From: Alphaproteobacteria bacterium
GTDB lineage: Bacteria > Pseudomonadota > Alphaproteobacteria > Rhodobacterales > Rhodobacteraceae
DNA length: 10,181 bases
Direction of reading: 5' to 3'
NCBI GenBank assembly: GCA_030425945.1
Contig: JAUHZL010000065.1
Location: 1 to 10,181, forward strand
Under the pieces are notes generated by a model. The model did no database searches, was not told the origin of the DNA, and saw only the letters and a list, made by a program, of their open reading frames with translations. The position numbers and the translations under genes were made by a program. Positions 1 to 6,190 of the stretch are shown piece after piece; position 1 is the first letter of the stretch; the number at the start of each line of letters is the position of its first letter.

Positions 1-48
1 TCCCGGCAGACCCGGACCGCACCAAACCCTGTCTAAGCGTAGGCCGGA

Positions 49-84
49 CCCGGGGCGCGCGCCAATAAAATCGCGCGCCCCGGG
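49..84 (-). terminator. GC-rich hairpin after the demethylase gene, putative terminator
   Basis: A perfect 13-bp inverted repeat (arms 49-61 and 72-84) encloses a 10-nt A/T-rich loop. It begins 18 bp beyond the stop of the minus-strand O-demethylase gene, so it would fold at the 3' end of that transcript. No T-run follows on either strand, so it is not a textbook intrinsic terminator. It may instead protect the mRNA 3' end or act with Rho. Because the structure is symmetric it could also serve a convergent gene entering from the left, which cannot be seen here. I see nothing else recognisable in positions 1-48. Confidence 0.5.
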
Positions 85-102
85 CATTGAGTCAGGCTAG
101 TC

Positions 103-1509
103 TCACGCGCTCTTCTTGCGCCAGCTGTCGGCGGCGTAGGCCTCGCGGGCCTCGCGCGAGTAGGGGGTCGGCGAGACGCGGACCCGGATCTCGGCCTGGC
201 GGTGCGTTTCGGTCGAGGTCTTGGCGGTGTCGTCCGGCTCGCCCCAGCGCAGGGTCAGCACGTCGCCGACCTGCACGCTCTGGTCCACCACGCCCAGCGA
301 GAGCACGCAGCGCTCGTTGAAGCTGTAGCCGTTGAACATGCTCATGCCGACCATCTTGTCGCCCTGCATGATCATGTCGGCCGAGGACGACGCGTAGTTC
401 GGCTGCGGGAAGTCGATCCACTTGTAGGGCGTGCCGTCCTCGAAGGCCGAGGCGATGACCTTGAGCACGTCGTCCTTGTTCCACTCGAAGGTGACCTTCT
501 TGCGGTTCCTGGGCGAGTCCTTCATCGCGGCCAGCGCGGCCTTGCCGATGAAGTCGTCCTTCTTCCAGCCGATGTAGAAGTCATAGCCCAGTTCGAACGG
601 GTTGACGTAGTAGTCCTCGATGTTGTCCGACACGAAGCTGCCGCCGATGGCGCCCGCCGCTTCGTACATCTCGGTGGACAGCCAGTCGCGGTAGTCCTGC
701 ATCATCCCGTCGCCGGTGTAGATGCCCGGCAGCGGCGAGGGGATCCAGCCCGACTCGAGCGTGTTGGTCGAGTAGGCCCGGCTGCCGCAGCGCACGAGGT
801 CGACGCCCGCGTCCTGCGCGGCCTGCAGGATGGTCGACAGGATGTAGGACTTGTCCTCGTAGGGGCCCCAGATCTCGAGGCCCGGTGCGCCCGACATGCC
901 GTGGCGCAGCGCCTGCACGCGCTTCGAGCCGATGTTGATCCAGTCGACGTGGAAGAACTTGATGTCCGGGATCGGACCGCCGTTCATCTTCTCGAAGATC
1001 TTCGGCGCGTCGGGGCCCTGGATCTGGTAGCGGTAGTGGGTGCGCAGCACCCGCTCGCCTTCGGGGCGCGAGGTCGAGCGCGGGTCATGCTTGATCCGCA
1101 CGTTCCACTTGCCCCAGGCGGCGCAGAACATCAGCCAGTTCGAGGTCGGCGCGCGGCCGACGAGGATGAACTTGTCCTCGCGCTCGCGGAAGATGATGTG
1201 GTCGCCGATCACGTGGCCCGCCGGGGTCACCGGGACGAAGTGCTTGGCGCGGTTCAGCGAGAAGTTCGAGAAGCTGTTGATGCCGTGATGGGCGAGGAAG
1301 GCCTCGGCCTGCGGACCCTCGACGATCAGCTCGTCCATGTGGTGCGACTGGTCGAACAGCACCGCGCTGTCACGCCACGCGCGCTGCTCGTCGCGCCAGT
1401 TCGAGAATTCCGGGGTGACGACCGGGTAGACATACATCCCGATCTTCGAGTTCCGCAGCATGTCCACCGGGGTACGGTGCTGCGCCATTGCGTCTGTCAG
1501 GCTGGGCAT
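103..1509 (-). CDS. ligM: Tetrahydrofolate-dependent aromatic O-demethylase, LigM/DesA family (GcvT fold)
   Basis: The 468-residue product belongs to the GcvT-like aminomethyltransferase superfamily and closely resembles LigM, the vanillate/3-O-methylgallate O-demethylase of Sphingobium (about 470 residues). LigM moves an aryl O-methyl group to tetrahydrofolate in the cytoplasm, giving a catechol-type acid and methyl-THF. Family landmarks seen, in order: MLRNSKIGMYVYPVV (17-31), SAVLFDQSHHM (48-58), VGRAP (117-121), LRHGMSGAPGLEIWGPYE (201-218), SRAYSTNTLESGWIPSPLP (from 243), IGGSFVSDNIEDYYVNPFE, and a C-terminal GCV_T_C-like barrel. By my recollection Arg119 and Tyr246 line up with LigM Arg122 and Tyr247, reported as important for binding and catalysis. 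I prefer the ATG at 1509 over an upstream in-frame TTG because AGGAGGA sits 4 nt before it. It is 29 bp downstream of a GntR gene and probably co-transcribed with it. The family is confident; the substrate (vanillate, syringate, other) is not. The adjacent vanillin-type aldehyde dehydrogenase favours vanillate. Confidence 0.88.
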   Translation of the reverse strand: MPSLTDAMAQHRTPVDMLRNSKIGMYVYPVVTPEFSNWRDEQRAWRDSAVLFDQSHHMDELIVEGPQAEAFLAHHGINSFSNFSLNRAKHFVPVTPAGHVIGDHIIFREREDKFILVGRAPTSNWLMFCAAWGKWNVRIKHDPRSTSRPEGERVLRTHYRYQIQGPDAPKIFEKMNGGPIPDIKFFHVDWINIGSKRVQALRHGMSGAPGLEIWGPYEDKSYILSTILQAAQDAGVDLVRCGSRAYSTNTLESGWIPSPLPGIYTGDGMMQDYRDWLSTEMYEAAGAIGGSFVSDNIEDYYVNPFELGYDFYIGWKKDDFIGKAALAAMKDSPRNRKKVTFEWNKDDVLKVIASAFEDGTPYKWIDFPQPNYASSSADMIMQGDKMVGMSMFNGYSFNERCVLSLGVVDQSVQVGDVLTLRWGEPDDTAKTSTETHRQAEIRVRVSPTPYSREAREAYAADSWRKKSA

Positions 1510-1513
1510 TGGG

Positions 1514-1520
1514 TCCTCCT
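1514..1520 (-). promoter_or_regulatory. Ribosome binding site fixing the demethylase start
   Basis: On the minus strand this reads AGGAGGA, a near-perfect Shine-Dalgarno sequence, 4 nt before the ATG at 1509. It lies inside the coding sequence of the alternative TTG start at 1530, which has no comparable site, so the ATG is favoured. It falls in the 29-bp gap after the GntR gene. Confidence 0.8.
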
Positions 1521-1538
1521 CTAGCTCCAATCTTCAGG

Positions 1539-2273
1539 TCACGGGGCCGACACGAGCGCGAGGCCGGGCACCCGCGCATGCAGCCGCGCGTCGCCCTTCA
1601 TCACGTGGTCGAGATTCTGTCGCGCGAGCCGCGCGTGTTCGCGGGCCAGCGCCTCGGCCCGCGCGCCTTCGCGGCCGCGGATCGCGGCGACGAGCGCGCG
1701 GTGCTGGTGCTGCGCGCGGCGCAGGCTTTCGCGGAAATCGGGGATCAGGTCCTGTCCCTGCAGAAAGGCGGAAGGGGACGCGAGCGGCAGCCGCGTGACC
1801 CGGTCCACCTCGCGCCGCATCACGGCACTGCCCGACAGGGTCGCGAGCATCGCGTGGAACTGGGCATTGAGCGCGACGTAGCGGTCGAAGTCGAGGCCGC
1901 CGGGCGCGTCGAGCGCGGCGTCGATGCCGTCGAGGATGCGGTCGCACTGGGCAAGGTCCGCCGCCGACGCGCCGCGCTCGGCCGCGAGGCGGGCGGCCGT
2001 GCCCTCGATCACGCCGCGCAGTTCGATCGCGTCGACGATGTCGCTGCGGGTGAAGCTGGCGACGCGGCAGCCGCCGGTCTCGATCCGCTCCAGCAGGCCC
2101 TCCTCGACGAGCAGGTCCATCGCCTTGCGCAAGGGCGTGCGGGAAATCTCGAACCGTTCGGACAGCTGCACCTCGGGCAGGCGCGAGTTCGCCTCGACCT
2201 CGCCCGACAGGATCATCGAGCGCAGGCCCAGCAGCGCCTTGTCGAACTGCGTCATGCGGTCGCCTGCCGGCAT
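1539..2273 (-). CDS. GntR-family transcriptional regulator, FCD (FadR C-terminal) subfamily
   Basis: The 244-residue protein has an N-terminal winged helix-turn-helix (about 8-75, with the typical LPEVQLSERFEISRTPLRKA at 32-51 and LLVEEGLLERI following) and a C-terminal all-helical FCD ligand domain (about 78-228). Potential FCD metal ligands are Asn136/His140 (NAQFH), His189 or His191 (HQHRALVAAI) and His213 (REHARLA). FCD proteins bind small carboxylic acids; VanR, which controls vanillate demethylation in Caulobacter and other bacteria, belongs to this subfamily. The gene directly precedes the O-demethylase gene, so I infer it represses its own operon until an aromatic acid binds. The ATG at 2273 is chosen over a GTG at 2318 because AGGGGGGA lies 4 nt upstream and nothing similar precedes the GTG. 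The ATG at 2255 remains possible. A promoter with an internal palindromic site lies just upstream. The effector is unknown. Confidence 0.88.
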   Translation of the reverse strand: MPAGDRMTQFDKALLGLRSMILSGEVEANSRLPEVQLSERFEISRTPLRKAMDLLVEEGLLERIETGGCRVASFTRSDIVDAIELRGVIEGTAARLAAERGASAADLAQCDRILDGIDAALDAPGGLDFDRYVALNAQFHAMLATLSGSAVMRREVDRVTRLPLASPSAFLQGQDLIPDFRESLRRAQHQHRALVAAIRGREGARAEALAREHARLARQNLDHVMKGDARLHARVPGLALVSAP

Positions 2274-2277
2274 CCGA

Positions 2278-2285
2278 TCCCCCCT
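2278..2285 (-). promoter_or_regulatory. Ribosome binding site deciding the GntR start
   Basis: On the minus strand this reads AGGGGGGA, 4 nt ahead of the ATG at 2273. The in-frame GTG at 2318 has no purine-rich site and would fall at the predicted transcription start, so it is disfavoured. Confidence 0.6.
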
Positions 2286-2323
2286 GCGCGGCCGACCCCC
2301 TCCCGGGTCCTCCGACACCGACA

Positions 2324-2352
2324 GACATAGGCTGTATACAGAAAGCCGTCAA
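2324..2352 (-). promoter_or_regulatory. Predicted sigma-70-type promoter of the GntR-demethylase operon
   Basis: On the minus strand, TTGACG (2347-2352; 5/6 match to the -35 consensus) is followed after exactly 17 bp by TATGTC (2324-2329; 3/6 match to the -10 consensus). Transcription would begin near 2317, leaving a leader of about 44 nt before the ATG at 2273. The spacer contains the 10-bp palindrome CTGTATACAG, so a bound repressor would block RNA polymerase directly. The -35 and spacing are good and the -10 is weak. No start site has been measured. Confidence 0.55.
2332..2341. promoter_or_regulatory. Probable GntR operator O1 (CTGTATACAG)
   Basis: This is a perfect 10-bp palindrome with core TGTATACA (2333-2340), set between the predicted -35 and -10 of the GntR-demethylase promoter. 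FCD-type GntR proteins bind short palindromes with GT and AC half-sites, which this fits. The core recurs at 2396-2403. Inference: autorepressor site of the adjacent GntR protein. Confidence 0.6.
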
Positions 2353-2361
2353 TCACCGCCG

Positions 2362-2384
2362 TTTCTTTGCGAAAGGCAAAGAAA
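2362..2384. repeat. 9-bp inverted repeat between the two TGTATACA sites
   Basis: Arms TTTCTTTGC (2362-2370) and GCAAAGAAA (2376-2384) are perfectly complementary around a 5-nt loop. A second pair, ATCACC (2352-2357) and GGTGAT (2391-2396), is nested almost concentrically outside it, giving a broader imperfect dyad. It lies between the AraC and GntR genes. No T-run follows in the direction of AraC transcription and the stem is A/T-rich, so a terminator is unlikely. A protein-binding dyad is the better guess. Confidence 0.45.
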
Positions 2385-2395
2385 ACCCGTGGTGA

Positions 2396-2403
2396 TGTAT
2401 ACA
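2396..2403. promoter_or_regulatory. Probable second GntR operator O2 (TGTATACA)
   Basis: This is an exact copy of the 8-bp palindromic core of O1, 63 bp away centre to centre, close to six turns of B-DNA. It lies 14 bp past the AraC stop codon and upstream of the GntR promoter. The spacing would put two bound dimers on the same DNA face, allowing cooperative binding or a small loop (inference). Confidence 0.45.
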
Positions 2404-2417
2404 AGATGGGCTCAGGC

Positions 2418-3353
2418 TCAGGGCCACTCGTGCAGCGGGCTCTCCGGTCGATTCGGCGGCTGGCCGGGCTTCGGCCGCATCGCGCTGCGGTAGCGGCCCG
2501 GCGGCGTCCCGGTGAACTTGCGGAAGAACCGGTTGAAATGCGACGCGCTCGGGAAGCCGAGAATGCCCGCGATCTGGTCGATGGAATGGGTCGAGGTTTC
2601 CAGCAGGCGCCGCGCCTCGGTCACCACCCGCCGGTCGATCAGGTGCTTCGGCGTGGTGCCCCGCGTGCGGCGGCAGATGTCGGTCAGCCGGTCCGCCGAG
2701 AGGCCCAGCCGTCCCGCATACTGCGCGACGGTCCAGCGGTCGCGGAAATGCGCTTCGCAGAGCGCGGCGAAACGGTTCATGATCCGCGCGCTGACCGCCC
2801 CGGCGGGCCCGGTTTCCTGCGGGGCGCCTTCGCCGCGCCAGAGCTGGATCAGGATCAGCCGCAACCACGCCTCGGTCGCGCTGGTTGCCCCCGCCGCCCC
2901 GTCGCGGCTTTCGCGCAGCACGCCCTCGAAGGCCTGCGCCAGCGTCACCGCCAGCGGGCTGCCGGGGGGCAGGGGGTGCGAGACCCGGTGGTCCGCCACG
3001 ATCCGCAACTCGGCCGATTCCGGGCGGTGCCCGATGGCGTTGGCAACGACCGTGCTGCCCGCCAGCAGGTGAATCCCGACCGATCCCGCGGTGACCCGCA
3101 GCCGCGCCTCGGCGGTCCAGGGCACCCACAGGACGACCGGTCCGGTCAGGGTCAGCGGCCCCCCGCCGACCTGCAGCACGGCGCTGCCGCGTTCGAGGAA
3201 GAGCGCCCGCCAGGACGGTCCCTCCATCGCGTCGGCCCGGCCGATGAACCGGTCATGGAGCGCGCTCGACAGGCGCTCGGCCCGGATCGGATCGGGGTCG
3301 GCCCGGGGCACACGCTCCGGGCGAGTTAGCGCGAACGTCCCTGAAAATGGCAT
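2418..3353 (-). CDS. AraC-family transcriptional regulator
   Basis: The 311-residue protein has a C-terminal AraC/XylS DNA-binding domain with two helix-turn-helix units, at about 206-231 (TVAQYAGRLGLSADRLTDICR) and 256-282 (SIDQIAGILGFPSASHFNRFFRKF), ending in the family's TGTPPGRYR motif. The N-terminal half (about 20-130) is a divergent beta-rich segment consistent with a cupin-like effector domain. GAGGG lies 6 nt before the ATG at 3353. It is divergent from the aldehyde dehydrogenase-transporter operon, the usual layout for an AraC-type activator and its target. A direct repeat with 21-bp period overlaps its own start codon, suggesting autoregulation as well. AraC-type regulators such as PobR control aromatic catabolism, so an aromatic effector fits, but the ligand cannot be read from the sequence. 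The family is confident; the target is inferred. Confidence 0.88.
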   Translation of the reverse strand: MPFSGTFALTRPERVPRADPDPIRAERLSSALHDRFIGRADAMEGPSWRALFLERGSAVLQVGGGPLTLTGPVVLWVPWTAEARLRVTAGSVGIHLLAGSTVVANAIGHRPESAELRIVADHRVSHPLPPGSPLAVTLAQAFEGVLRESRDGAAGATSATEAWLRLILIQLWRGEGAPQETGPAGAVSARIMNRFAALCEAHFRDRWTVAQYAGRLGLSADRLTDICRRTRGTTPKHLIDRRVVTEARRLLETSTHSIDQIAGILGFPSASHFNRFFRKFTGTPPGRYRSAMRPKPGQPPNRPESPLHEWP

Positions 3354-3376
3354 CGCAATCCCTCAAAACGGCATTG
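3344..3376. promoter_or_regulatory. 21-bp-period direct repeat, candidate AraC-type binding sites
   Basis: AAAATGGCATCG (3344-3355) and AAAACGGCATTG (3365-3376) match at 10 of 12 positions and are offset by 21 bp, two helical turns. Weaker similarity continues outward. AraC-family proteins characteristically bind direct repeats with this spacing. The left copy overlaps the start codon of the AraC gene; the right copy lies about 95 bp before the preferred aldehyde dehydrogenase start. The role as regulator site is inference. Confidence 0.5.
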
Positions 3377-3409
3377 TTGTTCCCTGTATCGCGCTGATTT
3401 TCTCACCAT

Positions 3410-3431
3410 CCAAGACAAAACCGCGTCTTGG
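3410..3431. repeat. Inverted repeat in the aldehyde dehydrogenase leader
   Basis: Arms CCAAGAC (3410-3416) and GTCTTGG (3425-3431) are perfect complements around an 8-nt spacer. The repeat lies in the divergent region, just before the alternative ATG at 3440 and 38 bp before the preferred GTG at 3470. It could be a dimer-binding operator or an mRNA leader hairpin. Confidence 0.4.
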
Positions 3432-3457
3432 CGGGGGAAATGAACACTTTCGGCTTT

Positions 3458-3465
3458 GGGAGGGG
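3458..3465 (+). promoter_or_regulatory. Ribosome binding site deciding the aldehyde dehydrogenase start
   Basis: GGGAGGGG lies 4 nt before the GTG at 3470. The in-frame ATG at 3440 and TTG at 3428 have only a poor G-run or nothing. Family N-termini also begin close to this GTG (MF..hlFINGQ-type), so both lines of evidence agree. Confidence 0.55.
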
Positions 3466-3469
3466 CTCG

Positions 3470-4933
3470 GTGTTCAAAGCGCATCTGTTCATCAACGGGC
3501 AGAGTCTGTCCGCGCCGTCCGGCGGCACGTTCGACCGGCGCGATCCGTTGTCGGACAACGTCGTGACGCGGGCTGCGGCGGGCGGCGCGCCCGAGGCGCT
3601 GAGCGCCGCCGATGCCGCCGCACATGCCTTCCCGGTCTGGTCCGAAACCCCCGCAGACGCGCGCGCCGCGGTCCTGCGCCGGGCGGCCGACACTTTCGCC
3701 GCGCGAGGCGAGGAGGTGGTCGCCATCGCCGCCGAGGAGATCGGTTCCTCGCCCGAGTGGACCCGCTTCAACCTGACCATCGCGCGGCGCATCCTCGAGC
3801 AGGCCGCGGACCTCTGCACCCTGATCGGCGAGGAGGTCTGCGACGGCCCCGCCGCGGGCAGCACCTACATCCTCGCCCGGCGCCCGGCCGGCGTGGTCCT
3901 GGGCATCGCGCCGTGGAACGCCGCCGTCACGCTGGCGACCCGCGCTGTGGCGGCCCCGCTCGCCTGCGGCAACACCGTGGTCCTGAAGGGCTCGGAGCTG
4001 TGCCCCAAGACCCACGAATGGGTGGCGCGCTGCCTGTCCGAGGCGGGCCTGCCGCCGGGCGCGCTGAACTACATCACCAACGCCCCCGAACATGCGGGCG
4101 AGGTGGTCGAGGCACTGATCGCCCATCCGGCGATCCGACGGGTCAATTTCACCGGGTCGACCCGGGTCGGGCGCGAGATCGCCCAGACCGCCGCGCAGCA
4201 TCTCAAGCCCTGCCTGCTGGAGCTGTCCGGCAAGGGCACGATGATCGTGCTGGCCGATGCCGATATCGAGGCCGCCGCCGAGGCCGCTGCGCATGCCTGC
4301 TTCTTCAACCAGGGTCAGATCTGCATGTCGACCGAGCGGATCGTGGTGGACGAGCGGGTGGCGGATGCCTTCGTCGCCCGGCTGGCCGACCGCGCCCGCG
4401 CCCTGCGCCACGACCCCGAGACCGGGGCGCGGCCGCTGGGGGCGCTGATCTCGGCTCAGGCCGCACTCCGGGTGCGGGGTCTCGTGGACGAGGCGATGGC
4501 GCGCGGCGCACATCTCGTGACCGGCGGCGAGGTCTTCAACACCACGCTCCAGCCGTCCGTGCTCGACCATGTCTCGCCGGGGATGCGGATCTATTCCGAG
4601 GAGGCGTTCGGCCCCGTCGCCGCCGTCGTCCGGGTGGGCGATGCCGACGAGGCGCTGTCGATCGCCAACGACACCGAGTTCGGGCTGGTCGCGTCGGTGT
4701 TTTCCGCCGACGTGGCCGCCGCCACCGAGATGGCGCGCCACTTCGAGGTCGGCATCGCCCATGTGAACGGCTCGACCGTCTACGACGACCCGGCGATGCC
4801 CTTCGGCGGCATGAAGGCGTCCGGGCACGGGCGGTTCGGCGGCAGCGCCGCGCTGCACGAGTTCACCGAGTTGCAATGGATCACGGTGCGCGAGCCGCGC
4901 ACCGGCACGACCCGCTCCGGGGAGGGGCGGTAA
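3470..4933 (+). CDS. NAD(P)-dependent aromatic aldehyde dehydrogenase, vanillin/salicylaldehyde dehydrogenase type
   Basis: The 487-residue product is a full-length ALDH superfamily enzyme, oxidising an aldehyde to its acid in the cytoplasm. Seen: PWN with Asn150, LKGSE with Lys173, FTGSTRVG (227-234), the general-base Glu251 in LLELSGKG, catalytic Cys285 in FFNQGQICMSTERIVV, and EEAFGP (377-382, cofactor-binding Glu378). The stretch around the cysteine and the C-terminal STVYDDPAMPFGGMKASGHGRFGG resemble vanillin (Vdh/LigV) and salicylaldehyde (NahF/DoxF) dehydrogenases more than fatty or betaine aldehyde enzymes. The Glu251 motif reads ELSGKG where most ALDHs have ELGGK. I start at GTG 3470 for its ribosome site and the family N-terminus; ATG 3440 would add ten residues. 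It heads an operon with a binding-protein transporter and lies opposite an AraC gene. Converting vanillin to vanillate would feed the LigM-like demethylase (inference). The ALDH call is firm; the substrate is moderate. Confidence 0.88.
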   Translation: MFKAHLFINGQSLSAPSGGTFDRRDPLSDNVVTRAAAGGAPEALSAADAAAHAFPVWSETPADARAAVLRRAADTFAARGEEVVAIAAEEIGSSPEWTRFNLTIARRILEQAADLCTLIGEEVCDGPAAGSTYILARRPAGVVLGIAPWNAAVTLATRAVAAPLACGNTVVLKGSELCPKTHEWVARCLSEAGLPPGALNYITNAPEHAGEVVEALIAHPAIRRVNFTGSTRVGREIAQTAAQHLKPCLLELSGKGTMIVLADADIEAAAEAAAHACFFNQGQICMSTERIVVDERVADAFVARLADRARALRHDPETGARPLGALISAQAALRVRGLVDEAMARGAHLVTGGEVFNTTLQPSVLDHVSPGMRIYSEEAFGPVAAVVRVGDADEALSIANDTEFGLVASVFSADVAAATEMARHFEVGIAHVNGSTVYDDPAMPFGGMKASGHGRFGGSAALHEFTELQWITVREPRTGTTRSGEGR

Positions 4934-4966
4934 CAACACCCAGAATCCAGGGAGGAGGACCACACC

Positions 4967-6172
4967 ATGGATCGGAGACGACTGTTCAAGCTGGCGGCGA
5001 CCACGGCGCTCGCCACCACGCTCGCCGCCGGCGCGGCGCTGGCACAGGAGGCCGTGAAGATCGGCGCCGTCGGCCCCAAGACCGGCGGTCTCGCCGGGGG
5101 CGCCGCGGTCTCGTTCTGGCCGAACGTCCAGCTCTGGGCCCATGACGTGAACGCGCGCGGCGGCCTGAACATCGGCGGCGAGATGCGCCCGGTCGAGATC
5201 ATCGAGTACGACGACCAGACCAACCCGGGCGAGACGATCAAGGCCGTGCAGCGTCTGGCCACGCAGGACGAGGCCGATTTCATCCTCGCGCCGTACTCGA
5301 CCGGCCTGAACCTGGCCGCGGCGCCGATCTTCGACCGGTTCGGCTACCCGATGGTCACGCACACCGCGATCTCGGACCAGATCGTCGAGCTGTCGCAGCG
5401 CTTCCCGAACATGTACTTCACGCTGGGCGGCGCGACCGGCCTCGCGGGGGGCGTGGTCGAGGTGCTGACCAAGATGCGCGACGCCGGCCAGATCGGCAAC
5501 AAGGTGGCGATGGTGAACGTCGCCGACGCCTTCGGGATCGAACTGGCGGAAGTGGCGCGCCCGGCCTTCGCCGAGGCGGGCTTCGAGATCGTCTACGACA
5601 CCTCCTACCCGCTGGGCACGCAGGACCTGTCGCCCATCGTCAAGGGCGCGGCGGCGGCCGAACCGGATGCCTTCGTGGCCTGGTCCTACCCGCCGGACAC
5701 CTTCGGCCTGACCGAGCAGGCGATGATCGAGGGGCTCGACGTCAAGGCGTTCTACACCGCCGTGGCGACCTCGTTCCCGGCCTATGCCGGCCGCTTCGGC
5801 GCGGCGGCGAACGGGGTGCTGGGCGCGGGCGGCGTGGCCGCCACCAGCGCGTCCTTCCAGGAGTATGCCGCGCGTCACGAGCAGGTGACCGGCGCCAAGC
5901 CCGACTTCTGGGCCTCGGGCATGGTCTACTCGTCCTTCCAGATCCTCGAGCAGGCCATCGAGGCGGTCGGCTCGCTCGATAAGGAAGCTGTCTCGGCCTA
6001 CATCGCCGAGAACGACTTCGAGACCGTGATGGGCACGATCTCGTGGGACGAGAACAACAACAACGCCGCCTACTGGACCGTCGGCCAGTGGATGGACGGG
6101 GTGTTCAACGGGGTCGCCTCGACCGGCCGCGAGGGCGCCATCGAGCCCGTCGCCAAGACCGGCTGGGAGTAA
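4967..6172 (+). CDS. Periplasmic substrate-binding protein of a branched-chain-amino-acid-type (HAAT) ABC transporter
   Basis: The 401-residue protein is a type I periplasmic binding protein (Peripla_BP_6 / LivK-like). A signal peptide is clear: MDRRRLFKLA, a hydrophobic stretch, and an ALA cleavage site after residue 26, giving a mature start at QEAVKIG. RRLFK resembles a twin-arginine motif, so Tat export is possible. The mature protein opens with the KIGAVGPKTGGLAGG strand-loop, then YDDQTNPGETIKAVQRLA and later ASGMVYSSFQILEQAIE, all typical of the family. A very strong ribosome site (AGGGAGGAGGA, 4949-4959) precedes the ATG, fitting the high expression binding proteins need. It follows the aldehyde dehydrogenase gene by 33 bp and precedes both permeases. 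Leucine is unlikely as ligand in this setting. Relatives such as CouP of Rhodopseudomonas palustris bind lignin-derived hydroxycinnamates, so an aromatic acid or aldehyde is my guess. Confidence 0.9.
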   Translation: MDRRRLFKLAATTALATTLAAGAALAQEAVKIGAVGPKTGGLAGGAAVSFWPNVQLWAHDVNARGGLNIGGEMRPVEIIEYDDQTNPGETIKAVQRLATQDEADFILAPYSTGLNLAAAPIFDRFGYPMVTHTAISDQIVELSQRFPNMYFTLGGATGLAGGVVEVLTKMRDAGQIGNKVAMVNVADAFGIELAEVARPAFAEAGFEIVYDTSYPLGTQDLSPIVKGAAAAEPDAFVAWSYPPDTFGLTEQAMIEGLDVKAFYTAVATSFPAYAGRFGAAANGVLGAGGVAATSASFQEYAARHEQVTGAKPDFWASGMVYSSFQILEQAIEAVGSLDKEAVSAYIAENDFETVMGTISWDENNNNAAYWTVGQWMDGVFNGVASTGREGAIEPVAKTGWE

Positions 6173-6190
6173 GCCCGTCCCCTGACGACA

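Noticed and set aside
202..1524. 440-codon plus-strand open frame opposite the demethylase gene
   Set aside because: Composition is biased (Val, Arg, His, Asp), it has no family motif and no good ribosome site, and the opposite strand encodes a well-recognised LigM-type enzyme.
2362..2384. Inverted repeat as an intrinsic terminator for the AraC gene
   Set aside because: The stem has only three G-C pairs of nine and no T-run follows it on the minus strand, so I recorded it as a repeat instead.
3385..3390. TGTATC in the AraC-aldehyde dehydrogenase gap as a third GntR operator
   Set aside because: It shares only the first half of TGTATACA and is not palindromic, so it is not enough to claim that GntR also controls the transporter operon.
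3374..3401. TTGTTG-16 bp-GATTTT as the promoter of the aldehyde dehydrogenase operon
   Set aside because: Both hexamers are poor matches and the spacing is short. An activator-dependent promoter would be weak anyway, so sequence alone does not support a specific call.
3091..5145. 684-codon plus-strand frame overlapping the AraC and aldehyde dehydrogenase genes
   Set aside because: This is an out-of-frame shadow, Arg/Gly-rich, crossing an intergenic regulatory region and two genes on opposite strands. The true dehydrogenase frame carries all catalytic motifs.
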